DNA of 64,000 nucleotides from Streptococcus sp. HMSC072G04 (GCF_001813295.1 NZ_KV812036.1:81149-145148); one strand, 5' to 3'. Positions 10,359-22,000 are shown, counted from the first letter of the stretch. Numbers and translations: made by a program. Notes: generated by a model from the letters alone, not told the origin.

Positions 10359-11600
10359 ATGAAAATTGAAAAAAGACATCTTTTAAATTATTCCATCCTC
10401 ATTCCCTATTTGATTTTATCCATCATTGGCTTGATTGTTGTCTATTCGACAACAAGTGCCTTGGCAATTCAAAGTGGAGTGAGTTCGATTCGGATGGTAC
10501 GGACACAGGGGCTCTTTTTTATCCTTAGTCTCCTAACCATCGCCCTGATTTATAAATTTAGCTTAGATTTCCTTCGAAATAAAAAAGTACTGGCTTTTGT
10601 CATTTTTGCTGAAGTGATTTTGTTGATTCTGTCTAGGTTTATTACAGATACGGTCAATGGAGCTCATGGTTGGTTGACAATTCCTGGAGGATTCAGTATC
10701 CAGCCAGCGGAGTACCTTAAGGTGATCTTAGTCTGGTATCTAGCCTTGATCTTTTCTAAACGACAAGACGAGATACGCGATTATGATTATCAAGCCTTGA
10801 CCCATAATGAATGGATTCCAAGGAATTTAAACGATTGGCGTTGGCTGACCTTGATTTTGATTGGAATCGTTGTGATTATGCCGGACTTGGGAAATGCGAC
10901 GATCTTGGCCTTAACGGTCTTGATCATGATTACGGCTAGTGGAGTGGGCTACCGTTGGTTTACCTCTTTACTTGGTCTAGTTGTTGGAGCATCTACCATT
11001 GTCCTTGGTTCAATATGGATCATCGGTGTGGACCGTGTCGCTAAAATTCCTGTCTTTGGTTATGTGGCCAAACGTTTTAGTGCCTTCTTTAACCCCTTTA
11101 ATGACTTGTCTGGCGCAGGTCACCAATTAGCTAATTCTTACTATGCCATGAGTAACGGTGGTTGGTTTGGCTTGGGGCTAGGAAATTCCATTGAAAAACA
11201 AGGTTACTTACCAGAAGCGCACACAGACTTTGTGTTTGCAATTGTGATTGAAGAATTAGGTTTTGTTGGAGCTAGCTTGATCCTTGCTCTCTTATTCTTC
11301 TTAATTCTTCGGATCATTTTAGTCGGTATTCGAGCAAAGAATCCTTTTAATTCGATGATGGCCATTGGGATCGGTGGGATGATCTTAGTGCAAACCTTCA
11401 TTAACATCGGAGGAATTTCTGGTTTGATTCCGTCTACAGGAGTGACTTTCCCCTTCTTATCCCAAGGGGGAAATAGCTTATGGGTCTTATCCGTAGCGAT
11501 TGCTTTCGTTTTGAATATCGACGCTAGTGAAAAACGGGCTAAGATGGAACAAGAAGGCATGGTTTTTGAAGAAAAAGGTAAAATCAAACCTTATTATTAA
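10359..11600 (+). CDS. ftsW: FtsW, septal SEDS peptidoglycan glycosyltransferase
   Basis: The 413-aa polytopic protein has about ten membrane helices and the SEDS hallmarks: AEYLKVILVWYLAL, PDLGNATI, the SNGGWFGLGLGNS motif near residue 270 and GVTFPFLSQGGNSL near the C-terminus. SEDS proteins polymerise lipid II glycan strands together with a class B PBP. Assignment to FtsW rather than RodA rests on its position next to ppc, as in streptococci, and on a separate RodA at 33802. The ribosome site is weak (AGGAATATGGTGA). Confidence 0.88.
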   Translation: MKIEKRHLLNYSILIPYLILSIIGLIVVYSTTSALAIQSGVSSIRMVRTQGLFFILSLLTIALIYKFSLDFLRNKKVLAFVIFAEVILLILSRFITDTVNGAHGWLTIPGGFSIQPAEYLKVILVWYLALIFSKRQDEIRDYDYQALTHNEWIPRNLNDWRWLTLILIGIVVIMPDLGNATILALTVLIMITASGVGYRWFTSLLGLVVGASTIVLGSIWIIGVDRVAKIPVFGYVAKRFSAFFNPFNDLSGAGHQLANSYYAMSNGGWFGLGLGNSIEKQGYLPEAHTDFVFAIVIEELGFVGASLILALLFFLILRIILVGIRAKNPFNSMMAIGIGGMILVQTFINIGGISGLIPSTGVTFPFLSQGGNSLWVLSVAIAFVLNIDASEKRAKMEQEGMVFEEKGKIKPYY

Positions 11601-11638
11601 AAGGGAATTGTTGAATGGCTATTCAAAAAGGAGAAAAA

Positions 11639-14464
11639 ATGGTCTTACAAAAATTAGAGAACTTCACAAATAAAGATATTATCAAAGAAGAAGCCGAAAT
11701 CTTAACCAATTTATTAGATGATATTACGAAAAATTTGGTTCGTCCGGAAACCTTTGATAAAATTACGCAGTTGAAGGATCTATCAAAAACACAGAACTAT
11801 CGTGAGTTAAATCAAATAGTGGAACAATTGACAAATGAAGAAATGACAGTGATTTCACGTTATTTTGCCATTTTACCACTCTTGATTAACATTTCAGAAG
11901 ATGTTGATTTGGCCTATGAAATCAATCATTTGAATAACGTAGATGGTGAATACCTCGGAAAACTTTCTTCAACCATTAAAGAAGTTGCGAAAAATGAAGA
12001 TGCACAAGAAATTCTTGAAAATCTCAACATTGTACCTGTTTTAACAGCCCATCCAACTCAAGTGCAACGAAAAACCATGCTGGATCTAACCAATCATATT
12101 CATGCTCTTCTTCGTCAGCATCGGGATGTTAAAGCTGGTTTAATGAATGAGAATAAGTGGTATAACAACCTTCGTTGTAATATCGAAATCATGATGCAAA
12201 CGGATATGATTCGTGACAAAAAATTGAAGGTTACTAATGAAATCACCAATGTTATGGAATATTACAATAGCTCTTTCTTGCAAGCTGTTCCAAACCTGAT
12301 GTTGGAATACAAACGCTTGGCAAAAGAGCATGGATTAGAGCTTGAACAACCACGTCCGATCACAATGGGCATGTGGATTGGGGGAGACCGGGACGGGAAT
12401 CCATTTGTAACAGCTGAGACCTTGAAGCGTTCAGCAACTATTCAAAGTGAAGTCATTTTGAACTATTACATCGAAAAGATTTCTAAATTATACCGTCATT
12501 TCTCCCTTTCAACGAGTCTTTCTAAAACAAGTGAAGCAGTAGCTGAAATGGCAGCCCTATCCAGTGATACATCCGTCTTTCGTGAAAAAGAACCATACCG
12601 TCGTGCTTTCCACTATATCCAGTCAAAATTGATCCAGACTTTGGTCAATTTAAAAGAATGGACGATGGTGGGAGAAACCAGAGAAGATCGTTATGCTGTT
12701 GAGAGATTATTAGGGGCAAATGCTCATCAACAAGGGCCAGTTTCTGATTATATCGGCAATCGTATTTCTGGGGCTCTAAAGAAAATTTCTGAGAAAGAGT
12801 CTCCAGCTTATACATCAGCTCAAGAATTTAAAGAAGACCTTGAAAAGATTAAAGATTCCTTGTTGGAAAACAAATCAGAGTATTTAATTTCTGGTGAGTT
12901 TGCAGAACTTCTAGAAGCCATCGATGTTTTTGGTTTCTATCTCGCCTCTATTGATATGCGTCAGGATTCGAGTGTACATGAAGCCTGTGTGGCAGAATTG
13001 CTGAAATCAGCAGGGATTAATGACCACTATTCTGATTTATCAGAGGATGAAAAGTGTCAAGTTCTCTTGAAAGAACTTTTAGAAGACCCACGTATTTTAT
13101 CAGCAACTCATGCTGAAAAATCTGAACAGCTTGAAAAAGAATTAGCGATTTTCCAAACGGCCCGTGAATTGAAGGATCGTTTAGGAGAAGAAGTCATTCG
13201 TCAAAACATCATTTCTCATGCAACCAGTGTGTCAGATATGTTGGAATTGGCTGTGATGTTGAAAGAAGTGGGCTTAGTCGATACAGAAAAAGCTCGCGTT
13301 CAAATCGTACCGTTGTTTGAAACGATCGAAGATTTGGATCATTCAGAAGAAACCATGAGAAGTTACTTGTCTCTTCCGATTGCCAAACGTTGGATTGCTT
13401 CTAAGAACAACTACCAAGAGATTATGTTAGGTTACTCTGATTCCAACAAAGATGGTGGATACTTGTCTTCTTGTTGGACCCTCTTTAAAGCCCAACAACA
13501 ATTGACCGCTATCGGAGATGAGTTTGGAGTGAAGATTACCTTCTTCCATGGTCGTGGTGGTACGGTTGGTCGTGGTGGAGGTCCTACTTATGAAGCCATC
13601 ACTTCTCAACCGTTGAAATCCATTAATGATCGTATTCGCTTAACCGAGCAAGGGGAAGTGATCGGCAATAAATATGGAAATAAAGATGCTGCCTACTACA
13701 ACCTTGAGATGCTCGTCTCTGCAACCATTAACCGAATGATTGCCGAACAAAAGAGTCCATTCTCTATGTTTGATCGTTTCGGGGAAGTCATGGATAAAGT
13801 CGTGAATCGCAGTTACGATATCTATCGTGATTTGGTCTTTGGAAATGAGCACTTCTATGATTACTTCTTTGAATCAAGTCCAATTAAAGCAATTTCAAGC
13901 TTTAATATTGGTTCACGTCCAGCTGCTCGTAAGACCATTACAGAAATCGGTGGTTTGCGTGCTATCCCATGGGTCTTCTCTTGGTCACAAAGTCGGGTGA
14001 TGTTCCCTGGTTGGTATGGAGTAGGTTCTAGCTTTAAGGAATTTATCGACGAGGATCCTGAGAATATTGAAACCCTTCGATACATGTATAAAAACTGGCC
14101 TTTCTTCCAATCTCTCTTGTCAAATGTGGACATGGTCTTATCCAAAGCCAACATGGATATTGCCTTTGAGTACGCGCAATTGTGTGAAGAAGAAGAAGTG
14201 CGCAATATCTATCAGATTATCTTACATGAATGGCAATTGACCAAGGACATCATCTTGATGATTGAGGAACAAGACGAGTTGCTCGCTGAAAACCCTTATC
14301 TGAAAGAAAGTTTGGATTATCGGATGCCGTACTTTAACGTCTTGAACTATATTCAGTTAGAATTGATTCGACGTCAACGGACCGGCCAATTACCAGCCGA
14401 TCAAGACAAGCTGATCCATATTACGATCAATGGAGTGGCTACAGGATTACGAAATTCAGGTTAA
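11639..14464 (+). CDS. ppc: Phosphoenolpyruvate carboxylase
   Basis: The 941-aa cytoplasmic enzyme makes oxaloacetate from PEP and bicarbonate, feeding aspartate synthesis. Signatures: [13 protein letters not shown] (catalytic His, near residue 140), [11 protein letters not shown], and [14 protein letters not shown] for PEP binding. The C-terminus is NSG in place of the usual NTG. The ATG at 11639 (MVLQKLENF) is preferred because AAGGAG lies six bases upstream. An in-frame ATG at 11615 would add eight unlikely residues. The gene sits 38 nt after ftsW and may be co-transcribed. Confidence 0.96.
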   Translation: MVLQKLENFTNKDIIKEEAEILTNLLDDITKNLVRPETFDKITQLKDLSKTQNYRELNQIVEQLTNEEMTVISRYFAILPLLINISEDVDLAYEINHLNNVDGEYLGKLSSTIKEVAKNEDAQEILENLNIVPVLTAHPTQVQRKTMLDLTNHIHALLRQHRDVKAGLMNENKWYNNLRCNIEIMMQTDMIRDKKLKVTNEITNVMEYYNSSFLQAVPNLMLEYKRLAKEHGLELEQPRPITMGMWIGGDRDGNPFVTAETLKRSATIQSEVILNYYIEKISKLYRHFSLSTSLSKTSEAVAEMAALSSDTSVFREKEPYRRAFHYIQSKLIQTLVNLKEWTMVGETREDRYAVERLLGANAHQQGPVSDYIGNRISGALKKISEKESPAYTSAQEFKEDLEKIKDSLLENKSEYLISGEFAELLEAIDVFGFYLASIDMRQDSSVHEACVAELLKSAGINDHYSDLSEDEKCQVLLKELLEDPRILSATHAEKSEQLEKELAIFQTARELKDRLGEEVIRQNIISHATSVSDMLELAVMLKEVGLVDTEKARVQIVPLFETIEDLDHSEETMRSYLSLPIAKRWIASKNNYQEIMLGYSDSNKDGGYLSSCWTLFKAQQQLTAIGDEFGVKITFFHGRGGTVGRGGGPTYEAITSQPLKSINDRIRLTEQGEVIGNKYGNKDAAYYNLEMLVSATINRMIAEQKSPFSMFDRFGEVMDKVVNRSYDIYRDLVFGNEHFYDYFFESSPIKAISSFNIGSRPAARKTITEIGGLRAIPWVFSWSQSRVMFPGWYGVGSSFKEFIDEDPENIETLRYMYKNWPFFQSLLSNVDMVLSKANMDIAFEYAQLCEEEEVRNIYQIILHEWQLTKDIILMIEEQDELLAENPYLKESLDYRMPYFNVLNYIQLELIRRQRTGQLPADQDKLIHITINGVATGLRNSG

Positions 14465-14495
14465 AAAAATCGGAACGACTGTTCCGATTTTTTTA
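14464..14495 (+). terminator. ppc terminator
   Basis: AAATCGGAAC / GTTCCGATTT stem with a GACT loop and a T run directly after the ppc stop. The rest of the gap (14496-14640) is AT-rich without visible features. Confidence 0.9.
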
Positions 14496-14643
14496 TTCCC
14501 TGATATTAAAGGAGCAAAAGGTATGTAATGGCTTGAATAGAAGATTTTAAATGAGAATTTTCAAAGCTAGATCAGGATCTTTCAGCAAGATGATAAAATA
14601 AAAGAAAAGAAGAGGAATAATTAAGAAAATATAGGTAAAAGGC

Positions 14644-14672
14644 TTGCAATTTTATCTAAAATTCGATAGAAT
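14644..14672 (+). promoter_or_regulatory. tuf promoter
   Basis: TTGCAA at 14644-14649, a 17-bp spacer and TAGAAT at 14667-14672. This gives a leader of about 65 nt before the tuf ATG. Confidence 0.85.
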
Positions 14673-14743
14673 AGTAAGGAAAGTTAGACTGTATTGCCTA
14701 CTGTCTATCTATAAAATATATTTTATTGGAGGCTTTTACTCAA

Positions 14744-15940
<1,197 letters not shown>

Positions 15941-15981
15941 TTCGATCTAGTTCCCAGATTAACAATTATATAGACAGACAG

Positions 15982-16008
15982 AAAACCCCGTGAAGACGGG
16001 GTTTTTAT
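15982..16008 (+). terminator. tuf terminator
   Basis: AAAACCCCGT / ACGGGGTTTT stem with a GAAG tetraloop and a T run. Confidence 0.92.
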
Positions 16009-16060
16009 TTTGGTAAAAAGTAAAATGAGCTTGTGCAACCTTTCATTATGACGAAAATTA

Positions 16061-16069
16061 TGGTAAAAT
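16061..16069 (+). promoter_or_regulatory. Extended -10 of the tpiA promoter
   Basis: TGGTAAAAT is an extended -10 (TAAAAT at 16064-16069). The -35 region is poor. The tpiA ATG follows 35 nt later after an AGAGG ribosome site. Confidence 0.6.
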
Positions 16070-16104
16070 AGATAGTATAAAATTAGAAAAAAGAGGTATG
16101 TGAA

Positions 16105-16863
16105 ATGTCACGTAAACCATTTATCGCTGGTAACTGGAAAATGAACAAAAATCCAGAAGAAGCAAAAGCATTCGTTGAAGCTGTAGCATCAAAACTTCCT
16201 TCAGCTGACCTTGTTGAAGCTGGTATCGCAGTTCCTGCAGTTGACTTGACAACTGTTCTTGCTGCTGCTAAAGGTTCAAACCTTAAAGTTGCTGCCCAAA
16301 ACACTTACTTTGAAAATGCCGGTGCCTTCACTGGTGAAACTAGCCCACAAGTTTTGAAAGAAATCGGTACTGACTACGTTGTTATCGGTCACTCAGAACG
16401 TCGTGACTACTTCCATGAAACTGATGAAGATATCAACAAAAAAGCAAAAGCAATCTTTGCGAACGGTATGCTTCCAATCATCTGTTGTGGTGAAAGCCTT
16501 GAAACTTACGAAGCTGGTAAAGCAGCAGAATTCGTAGGAGCTCAAGTTTCAGCTGCTCTTGCTGGATTGACTGCAGAACAAGTCGCTTCAACAGTTATCG
16601 CATACGAACCAATCTGGGCGATCGGTACTGGTAAATCAGCTTCACAAGACGACGCACAAAAAATGTGTAAAGTTGTTCGTGACGTTGTAGCTGCTGACTT
16701 TGGTCAAGAAGTGGCTGACAAAGTACGTGTTCAATACGGTGGTTCAGTGAAACCTGAAAACGTTGCTGAATACATGGCTTGTCCAGACGTTGACGGAGCT
16801 CTTGTTGGTGGTGCATCACTTGATCCAGAAAGCTTCTTGGCATTGCTTGACTTCGTTAAATAA
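16105..16863 (+). CDS. tpiA: Triosephosphate isomerase
   Basis: The 252-aa glycolytic enzyme interconverts glyceraldehyde 3-phosphate and dihydroxyacetone phosphate. Active-site Lys is in NWKMNK (residue 12), the His in IGHSERR (near 96) and the Glu in [12 protein letters not shown] (near 168). The phosphate-binding YGGSV segment is near the C-terminus. It is monocistronic with its own promoter and terminator. Confidence 0.97.
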   Translation: MSRKPFIAGNWKMNKNPEEAKAFVEAVASKLPSADLVEAGIAVPAVDLTTVLAAAKGSNLKVAAQNTYFENAGAFTGETSPQVLKEIGTDYVVIGHSERRDYFHETDEDINKKAKAIFANGMLPIICCGESLETYEAGKAAEFVGAQVSAALAGLTAEQVASTVIAYEPIWAIGTGKSASQDDAQKMCKVVRDVVAADFGQEVADKVRVQYGGSVKPENVAEYMACPDVDGALVGGASLDPESFLALLDFVK

Positions 16864-16871
16864 TGACATCT

Positions 16872-16900
16872 AAAAGGCGAGAGGGTTCTCGTCTTTTTTT
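16872..16900 (+). terminator. tpiA terminator
   Basis: AAAAGGCGAGA / TCTCGTCTTTT imperfect stem followed by T7. Confidence 0.85.
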
Positions 16901-16907
16901 ATACTAG

Positions 16908-16935
16908 AAAAGACCAGCTTCAGAGCTGGTCTTTT
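16908..16935 (-). terminator. Terminator of the murMN operon
   Basis: Perfect 12-bp stem AAAAGACCAGCT / AGCTGGTCTTTT with a TCAG loop, immediately beyond the murN stop on the minus strand. It can also back up tpiA termination. Confidence 0.9.
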
Positions 16936-16938
16936 GAG

Positions 16939-18174
16939 TTAGGAACGTCCTAATAGTTTCTTAATGAGAGAAATCAGTTTGTATTTCAGAGGACTTGGGT
17001 AATAACGGAAGGTCCCCATCTTACGGACGATGTAGCCATTGAAATTCTGTTTGAAACGAAGCACACCATCTGACCCGTCAAAGATTCCTTGAATACCAAG
17101 GAAGTTATATCTTGGGATACCACGTTTGATGGTTTCAAGCATCATATATTCTTGGAGAACAGCAGGAGCATAGAACTTATTAAATTCTGTATAAGAGCCA
17201 CTGAATAAATAGGTGGATTCTTGTGGCATATAGACGAAGAGACTACCTGCAAGAATGACGTCTTGATCTCCATATTTTTCAATATATTCTTTTGCGTCCT
17301 TCTTTCTCACCTCAAAGGTATCAAACTGGCTAGAGAATTCACGAAGTTGATTTTGTTTTTTCTCTGAATTGGGGTTGACTTCAAGATCCTTCTGTAATTT
17401 CTCAATCTTCTGTGCTAGTTTTCCTTGGTCTTTTTCAAGATTCGTGTAGTATTGGTGGAAGTTCAGCGTTGCGATCATGAAATCTGCTTTGTCGCCAAAA
17501 CTGTCATAGAAAGTTTGGTAATAATCCAAGGTCTTATCCTGATAGTCGCGACGGTCACTGGTAGAAGAAGTAATATCCTTAAAGAGTTGCAGTTCATCTC
17601 GGTTTAATCGTTTCAGTTCAATACCGAAAGATTTGGCTTTTTTGACTAGTGGCTTTCCTTTTTTACTGAAGCTCTTGAGAAGATTTTTTTCGGTGATGCC
17701 CTCCATATCTTTCACATAATGCCAATCACCTTCTCCACCTGGATAACCTGTTGTTAAACCATCATGCTGATAGCCCAAGTTTTTAAGGGTATCCATAAAA
17801 TGAGTTTGCTCTTCACTGGTTGGATTGCCGTCACTGTCAAAGGTTTGATAGGTATCATAGGGCTTGATAACGAGTTCAATAGCCCCATTTTCTTTCGCAT
17901 AGTCTTTTAAAGCTGCATAGAAGGGTTCTAGCATAGCCTTCTCTTGGTAAAGGGGGCCAGAATTGATTTCCATATGGAGACCACCTGTCATAGGAAGACT
18001 GTACAAGATTGCTGCCACTTGGACTTGATTTTCTTGTTTCCAAGTGATAAATTGGACCGTGTTTCCTCGCTTTTCAAGCAGATCTGCCATTTCAGCAGAC
18101 TGGATAAAAGAGCGATGGGAGACAGTATTTGCAAATGAGGTAAATTCTTCTTTTGAAATTGTCGTAAGAGTCAT
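16939..18174 (-). CDS. murN: MurN-type FemABX aminoacyltransferase
   Basis: The 411-aa enzyme adds the second residue of the lipid II cross-bridge from aminoacyl-tRNA at the inner membrane face. FemABX features are the MTGGLHMEINSGPLY segment, SKKGKPLVKKAKSFG, a coiled-coil arm at about residues 240-300, and the C-terminal KYNFLGIQGIFDGSDGV-type block. It closely resembles pneumococcal MurN/FibB by eye. It is the last gene of a minus-strand operon, 5 nt after murM. Confidence 0.92.
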   Translation of the reverse strand: MTLTTISKEEFTSFANTVSHRSFIQSAEMADLLEKRGNTVQFITWKQENQVQVAAILYSLPMTGGLHMEINSGPLYQEKAMLEPFYAALKDYAKENGAIELVIKPYDTYQTFDSDGNPTSEEQTHFMDTLKNLGYQHDGLTTGYPGGEGDWHYVKDMEGITEKNLLKSFSKKGKPLVKKAKSFGIELKRLNRDELQLFKDITSSTSDRRDYQDKTLDYYQTFYDSFGDKADFMIATLNFHQYYTNLEKDQGKLAQKIEKLQKDLEVNPNSEKKQNQLREFSSQFDTFEVRKKDAKEYIEKYGDQDVILAGSLFVYMPQESTYLFSGSYTEFNKFYAPAVLQEYMMLETIKRGIPRYNFLGIQGIFDGSDGVLRFKQNFNGYIVRKMGTFRYYPSPLKYKLISLIKKLLGRS

Positions 18175-18179
18175 GTAAC

Positions 18180-19391
18180 TTATTTACTCCTTAATTTTTT
18201 CCGGATCTTGTAGACTTTGTTTACAAGTGGATAAAGTGGACTGGTTGGGAGGTTGAATTCCCCAACAAATTCTTCAATGACAGGATTAAATTTAGATTTG
18301 AAATGATAGAGACCACCATCAAGTGAATTTTCAATGCCCCCCATATTCTGCCAAGAAGCACCACGGTCGAAAGCGTGTTGGGCAGTTTCATACCAAGTGA
18401 GGATAGCAGGTTGGTAACGGCGGAATTCTTCATCCATCCCTGCATAAACATTTTCAGACGTCCCACCGAATTCAAGGGTTAAGGTCCCAGATAAAGGAAC
18501 GACTTGTCTACCTGCTTGGAGATGCTGCTCAAGAAATTGCAGTTCTTCCTCTATCCGCTCTTTTTCTTTTTGGTTATTCTCAACCTTGCCAGGCTTTGTT
18601 TTTTCTGTGAATTTTTCAGCCTCTGCCTTGTTTTTTTCAAGATCTTTTGTAAGGGAGGTTTTCCGTTTCTCGAGATCTAGCGTAGACAAAGTAATGTAGG
18701 CTTGTCCTTGGTAGGTTGTGAGTAGTTTTTCGTAGTAGTCTTTTCCACGTAAATGAATGCTTTTACGAGCTTCAGTCTTTTTCATGAGAGAAGCAAAGTC
18801 CCCTAGCATTTCAGTCCCACCAAATTGGACTTGGATCCCTTTGTTTCGAGCAGTTCGGATGGCTTGTCGAGTAGATTTTGAAAGATCTTGCTCGGTGAAA
18901 AACTCTTTGTGGATATTCGCTTGAAAGCGTGGTTGGATATTTTCTGTCATATCACTGGTTCGGCCAGTCCATTCAACCCCTTCTTTAGTTAAGGTGTCGA
19001 TCACCGATTGCACAGCAGGAGCTTCCGTCTGTTCTTGTCCAATCAAGTGTTTACTCAAGAAAAGACTTGGATCAAATTTCACAAACAAAGCCTTGTATTG
19101 TTTGGCAATTTTTTTAAGGGACTGGATCACAAATGAAACCAGCTCTTTGTTTTGGTAATCCATGATCGGGCCTCGAGGAATGTAGAGCATGGAAAAGCCA
19201 AGTGGTAGGGGTTGAATCAAGATGCTTGCAACAGCGACTAATTGGTCTTCTTGATAAAAACCAACCCGTTCATTTCCCCAATTATCTTTGATTTTTGCCC
19301 ATGAGCTGCTTTGTAAGAGATTGGTTTGATCACTCTGAATAACAAAGTCATCATGCTCACTAGCAGAAATTCCTAGCTGGTAATGGTACAT
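18180..19391 (-). CDS. murM: MurM-type FemABX aminoacyltransferase
   Basis: The 403-aa enzyme attaches the first Ala or Ser of the branched peptide bridge to lipid II lysine. It shows the N-terminal LLQSSSWAKIKDNWG block, KSTRQAIRTARNKG, a Lys/Glu-rich helical arm near residues 235-290, and WQNMGGIENSLDGGLYHFK near the C-terminus. MurM alleles determine branching and contribute to beta-lactam resistance in pneumococci; the amino acid preference cannot be read here. The ATG follows the HAD stop by 3 nt and lacks a good ribosome site, so translation is probably coupled. Confidence 0.92.
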   Translation of the reverse strand: MYHYQLGISASEHDDFVIQSDQTNLLQSSSWAKIKDNWGNERVGFYQEDQLVAVASILIQPLPLGFSMLYIPRGPIMDYQNKELVSFVIQSLKKIAKQYKALFVKFDPSLFLSKHLIGQEQTEAPAVQSVIDTLTKEGVEWTGRTSDMTENIQPRFQANIHKEFFTEQDLSKSTRQAIRTARNKGIQVQFGGTEMLGDFASLMKKTEARKSIHLRGKDYYEKLLTTYQGQAYITLSTLDLEKRKTSLTKDLEKNKAEAEKFTEKTKPGKVENNQKEKERIEEELQFLEQHLQAGRQVVPLSGTLTLEFGGTSENVYAGMDEEFRRYQPAILTWYETAQHAFDRGASWQNMGGIENSLDGGLYHFKSKFNPVIEEFVGEFNLPTSPLYPLVNKVYKIRKKLRSK

Positions 19392-19394
19392 TTC

Positions 19395-20201
19395 TTATAA
19401 TACCCACTTTCTAATGGCGTATGCAACGCCAGATTCATCATTTGATTTGGTAATAGTTGTAGCAATTTTTTTAAGAGCTGGATTGCCATTCTCCATAACG
19501 ACAGCATGTCCCACGACTTCTAGCATGGAACGGTCATTTTCCTCATCTCCGATGGCCATGGTTTCTTCTTGCTGGATTCCAAGTCGTTCAGCTAGATGAA
19601 GAACAGCTGCTCCCTTATTGGTTGTTTTCCCTAGAATTTCTAAATAAAAAGGAGCTGATTTGACCATAGTGAAGCGGTCCGTGAATTCTTTAGGGATTTT
19701 TGCAATCGCAGCATCTAGAATGTCTGGTTCATCGATATACATGGCCTTGACAAATTCTTTCTCACGAAGTTCTTCAGGCGTCCGGTAATAAAGGGGCATA
19801 TTGACCAGTTGAGATTCATGAATGGTGTAGCGTCCAATATCTCGATTGCTGGTATAGATGCCATCTTTTGTAATGGCATGAGAGTGGATTTGGAGTTTGT
19901 TAGCAAGAGACTCGATATCGAGATAGTCCTCATAATGTAAAAGGTCTTTGATGAGTTCTTTTCCGGTAGCGGTTTCTTGCACCAGACCGCCATTAAAGGT
20001 AATGACATAGTCTCCAGGATCCATCAAATGGAGTTCTTTTAAAAGTTTTGAGACCCCTGCGATAGGACGACCGGTTGTGATAACGATTTTAACGCCTGCG
20101 GTTTTAGCGTCTTGAATGGCTTCAAATACGGAAGGTGTGATCTCTTTTTTTGAATTGAGAAGTGTACCGTCGATATCGATCGCCACTAATTTAATGGACA
20201 T
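19395..20201 (-). CDS. Cof-type HAD-IIB phosphatase
   Basis: The 268-aa hydrolase has HAD motif I DIDGTLL at residues 8-14, motif II TTGRP and motif III/IV GDEENDRSML near residue 220, with a C2 cap in between. Family members dephosphorylate sugar phosphates or related metabolites. The ATG at 20201 is chosen for its AGGAG six bases upstream; an upstream in-frame ATG lies within the preceding gene. It overlaps the HD hydrolase by 11 nt and leads directly into murM. Confidence 0.87.
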   Translation of the reverse strand: MSIKLVAIDIDGTLLNSKKEITPSVFEAIQDAKTAGVKIVITTGRPIAGVSKLLKELHLMDPGDYVITFNGGLVQETATGKELIKDLLHYEDYLDIESLANKLQIHSHAITKDGIYTSNRDIGRYTIHESQLVNMPLYYRTPEELREKEFVKAMYIDEPDILDAAIAKIPKEFTDRFTMVKSAPFYLEILGKTTNKGAAVLHLAERLGIQQEETMAIGDEENDRSMLEVVGHAVVMENGNPALKKIATTITKSNDESGVAYAIRKWVL

Positions 20202-21501
20202 CCGTCTCTCCTGTAAAATAATCATTGGTGATATAGGAAGTGAATTCCTCTACCTGCTTACTGAAAAGTCCATTAACCTCCAGCATTTCTTTGGGGAAAT
20301 AGAAGCGGTTGTCCCCATAGCGAGTTCCTGCTAAAGCAGCGACGAGTGGAGACAACTGAGACAATTCAGCGAGACTCCCATCTTTTCGGATCATCTCGAT
20401 CTGGGTCCGCGGTTTTTCAAGCTCTGGTCGATAAATATCGTAGGGCAGGTCAAAATTTTGATGAATAGCTGTGTAGTAGGTTGGATTAAACCCAACCTCT
20501 TTAATCAGTTTTTCAAGGATTGCTAAGTCTTTTCGCTTATCTTCTGTAAATAGAATCGATTTAAAGACTTTCCGATTAATATAGCGCTGAGCAAGATCGG
20601 ACAAGATGGTATCCGGACTATCCATCCAGACTTGGAAATAGGTATTCATCACACCGTCATCTAGATTTAAGTAGTCTTGGATAGTGACTTCTTCTTCAAA
20701 AAATGGAATCAAGCGAGGTGAAGTCAGTTGAAAATACTCTTTCTGATCTGGATAAATGGTTCTAGCGCGCTTGAGTAGATTTTGAAGGAGGACTTCCATG
20801 GCACGAGTAGCCGGGTGGAAGTAGACCTGCATATACATTTGGTAACGGCTGACCACGTAATCCTCGACAGCATGCATGCCATTTTGTTGGAAGGCAATGC
20901 CATTTTCAATCGGTCGAATGACGCGCAAAATACGGGTCAAGTCAAATTTTCCATAGGAAGCACCCGTAAAGTAGGCATCCCGCAGTAAATAATCCATCCG
21001 GTCCACATCAATTTGACTAGAAATCAATTGCACCACTTGTTTATTGGGGTAGGTGTGATCAATGACGCTGGCTACACGATTTGGGAAATCAGGTGCTACC
21101 TGTAAGAGGATCTGATTGACCTCCGTCTCTGGACTGGTGATGATCAGCTGGGTCATTTTTTCATGATCGGAACCAAACAGTCCTTCAAAGGTATGGGAAT
21201 AGGCACCATGTCCAATGTCATGAAGAAGAGCGGCTGTCATGGTCAGTAAGTTTTCATCAGAATTCCATTGCTCTGCATACTTTTCCTCAAAAATAGACAG
21301 AATGCGTCTTGAAATTTCATAGGCGCCAAGACAGTGAGAAAAACGACTATGCTCCCCACCGTGGAAGGTAAAACCAGATGTCCCCAGTTGTTTGATGCGG
21401 CGTAGTCGTTGAAATTCTTTACTATTAATTAATTGATAAATGATGGGATGATCCACATGAACGTAATCATGCACGGGATCGCGAAAGACTTTTTCATTCA
21501 T
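20191..21501 (-). CDS. HD-domain phosphohydrolase (YwfO/dGTPase-like)
   Basis: The 436-aa protein has the HD metal-binding signature: HSRFSHCLGAYE near residue 52, LLHDIGHGAYSHTFE near residue 93 and a later DVDRMDYLLRD. Relatives hydrolyse dNTPs or other nucleotides; the exact substrate is unknown. It heads the operon with the HAD phosphatase, murM and murN. The ATG has no Shine-Dalgarno, and the extended -10 TGCTATAAT ends 6 nt before it, so the mRNA is probably leaderless. Confidence 0.88.
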   Translation of the reverse strand: MNEKVFRDPVHDYVHVDHPIIYQLINSKEFQRLRRIKQLGTSGFTFHGGEHSRFSHCLGAYEISRRILSIFEEKYAEQWNSDENLLTMTAALLHDIGHGAYSHTFEGLFGSDHEKMTQLIITSPETEVNQILLQVAPDFPNRVASVIDHTYPNKQVVQLISSQIDVDRMDYLLRDAYFTGASYGKFDLTRILRVIRPIENGIAFQQNGMHAVEDYVVSRYQMYMQVYFHPATRAMEVLLQNLLKRARTIYPDQKEYFQLTSPRLIPFFEEEVTIQDYLNLDDGVMNTYFQVWMDSPDTILSDLAQRYINRKVFKSILFTEDKRKDLAILEKLIKEVGFNPTYYTAIHQNFDLPYDIYRPELEKPRTQIEMIRKDGSLAELSQLSPLVAALAGTRYGDNRFYFPKEMLEVNGLFSKQVEEFTSYITNDYFTGETDVH

Positions 21502-21507
21502 GGGTCT

Positions 21508-21516
21508 ATTATAGCA
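21508..21516 (-). promoter_or_regulatory. Leaderless-type promoter of the HD-HAD-murMN operon
   Basis: Minus strand TGCTATAAT (TATAAT at 21513-21508), then the 6-nt AGACCC and the ATG. The normal transcription start distance places +1 on the A of the ATG. Confidence 0.7.
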
Positions 21517-21616
21517 AAAAAAAGCCTATTTTGCGATCTAGAGGCTAATAGGGGCAGTCAAAATGCGTAAAATTTGATAGAATAGTAAGGCAAGAAAAGA
21601 AGAGAAGGAGACAAAG

Positions 21617-22000
21617 ATGCAGATTCGCATTCAAAATACCATTCGATTTGGAGAAGAAATGGAAATCGTTGATCAGTACTATCAAGGTGAATGGAAGGAA
21701 AAAGCAGGTTTTCAATATCTCTTGTATACCAATGAAGAAGATGAAAAGGTTGCTTTGAAATTTTCCAAAGATGAATTGGTCATGACACGATTCTCAAGTC
21801 CTAAATCCATCATGCGTTTCTACAAAAATGAAGATGGTGGGGCAATCATCCCAACTCCGATGGGCATTCAGCAGTTCTTGATTACAACAGATCTCTTTCA
21901 ATTAGAAGCAGGTCATTTGCAAATCTCTTATCGCTTGTTAACTCTCGATGGAGAACAGGAATTCGCCAATTATCAATTACTGGTGGAATGGGAAGAATAA
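21617..22000 (+). CDS. DUF1934 (YwiB-type) protein
   Basis: The 127-aa cytoplasmic protein fits the DUF1934 family, a small lipocalin-like beta-barrel of unknown function. It has no membrane segment or catalytic motif. A TAGAAT -10 at 21578-21583 and AGAAGGAG before the ATG give it its own transcription. It stands alone between the HD operon and mgtA. Confidence 0.82.
   Translation: MQIRIQNTIRFGEEMEIVDQYYQGEWKEKAGFQYLLYTNEEDEKVALKFSKDELVMTRFSSPKSIMRFYKNEDGGAIIPTPMGIQQFLITTDLFQLEAGHLQISYRLLTLDGEQEFANYQLLVEWEE

Noticed and set aside
19385-19410. A seventh leaderless candidate at murM (TATTAT 5 nt before the ATG)
   Set aside because: The start is 3 nt after the HAD stop inside a tight operon, the hexamer is the end of the HAD coding sequence, and the -35 match (TTGCAT at 18 bp) is ambiguous.
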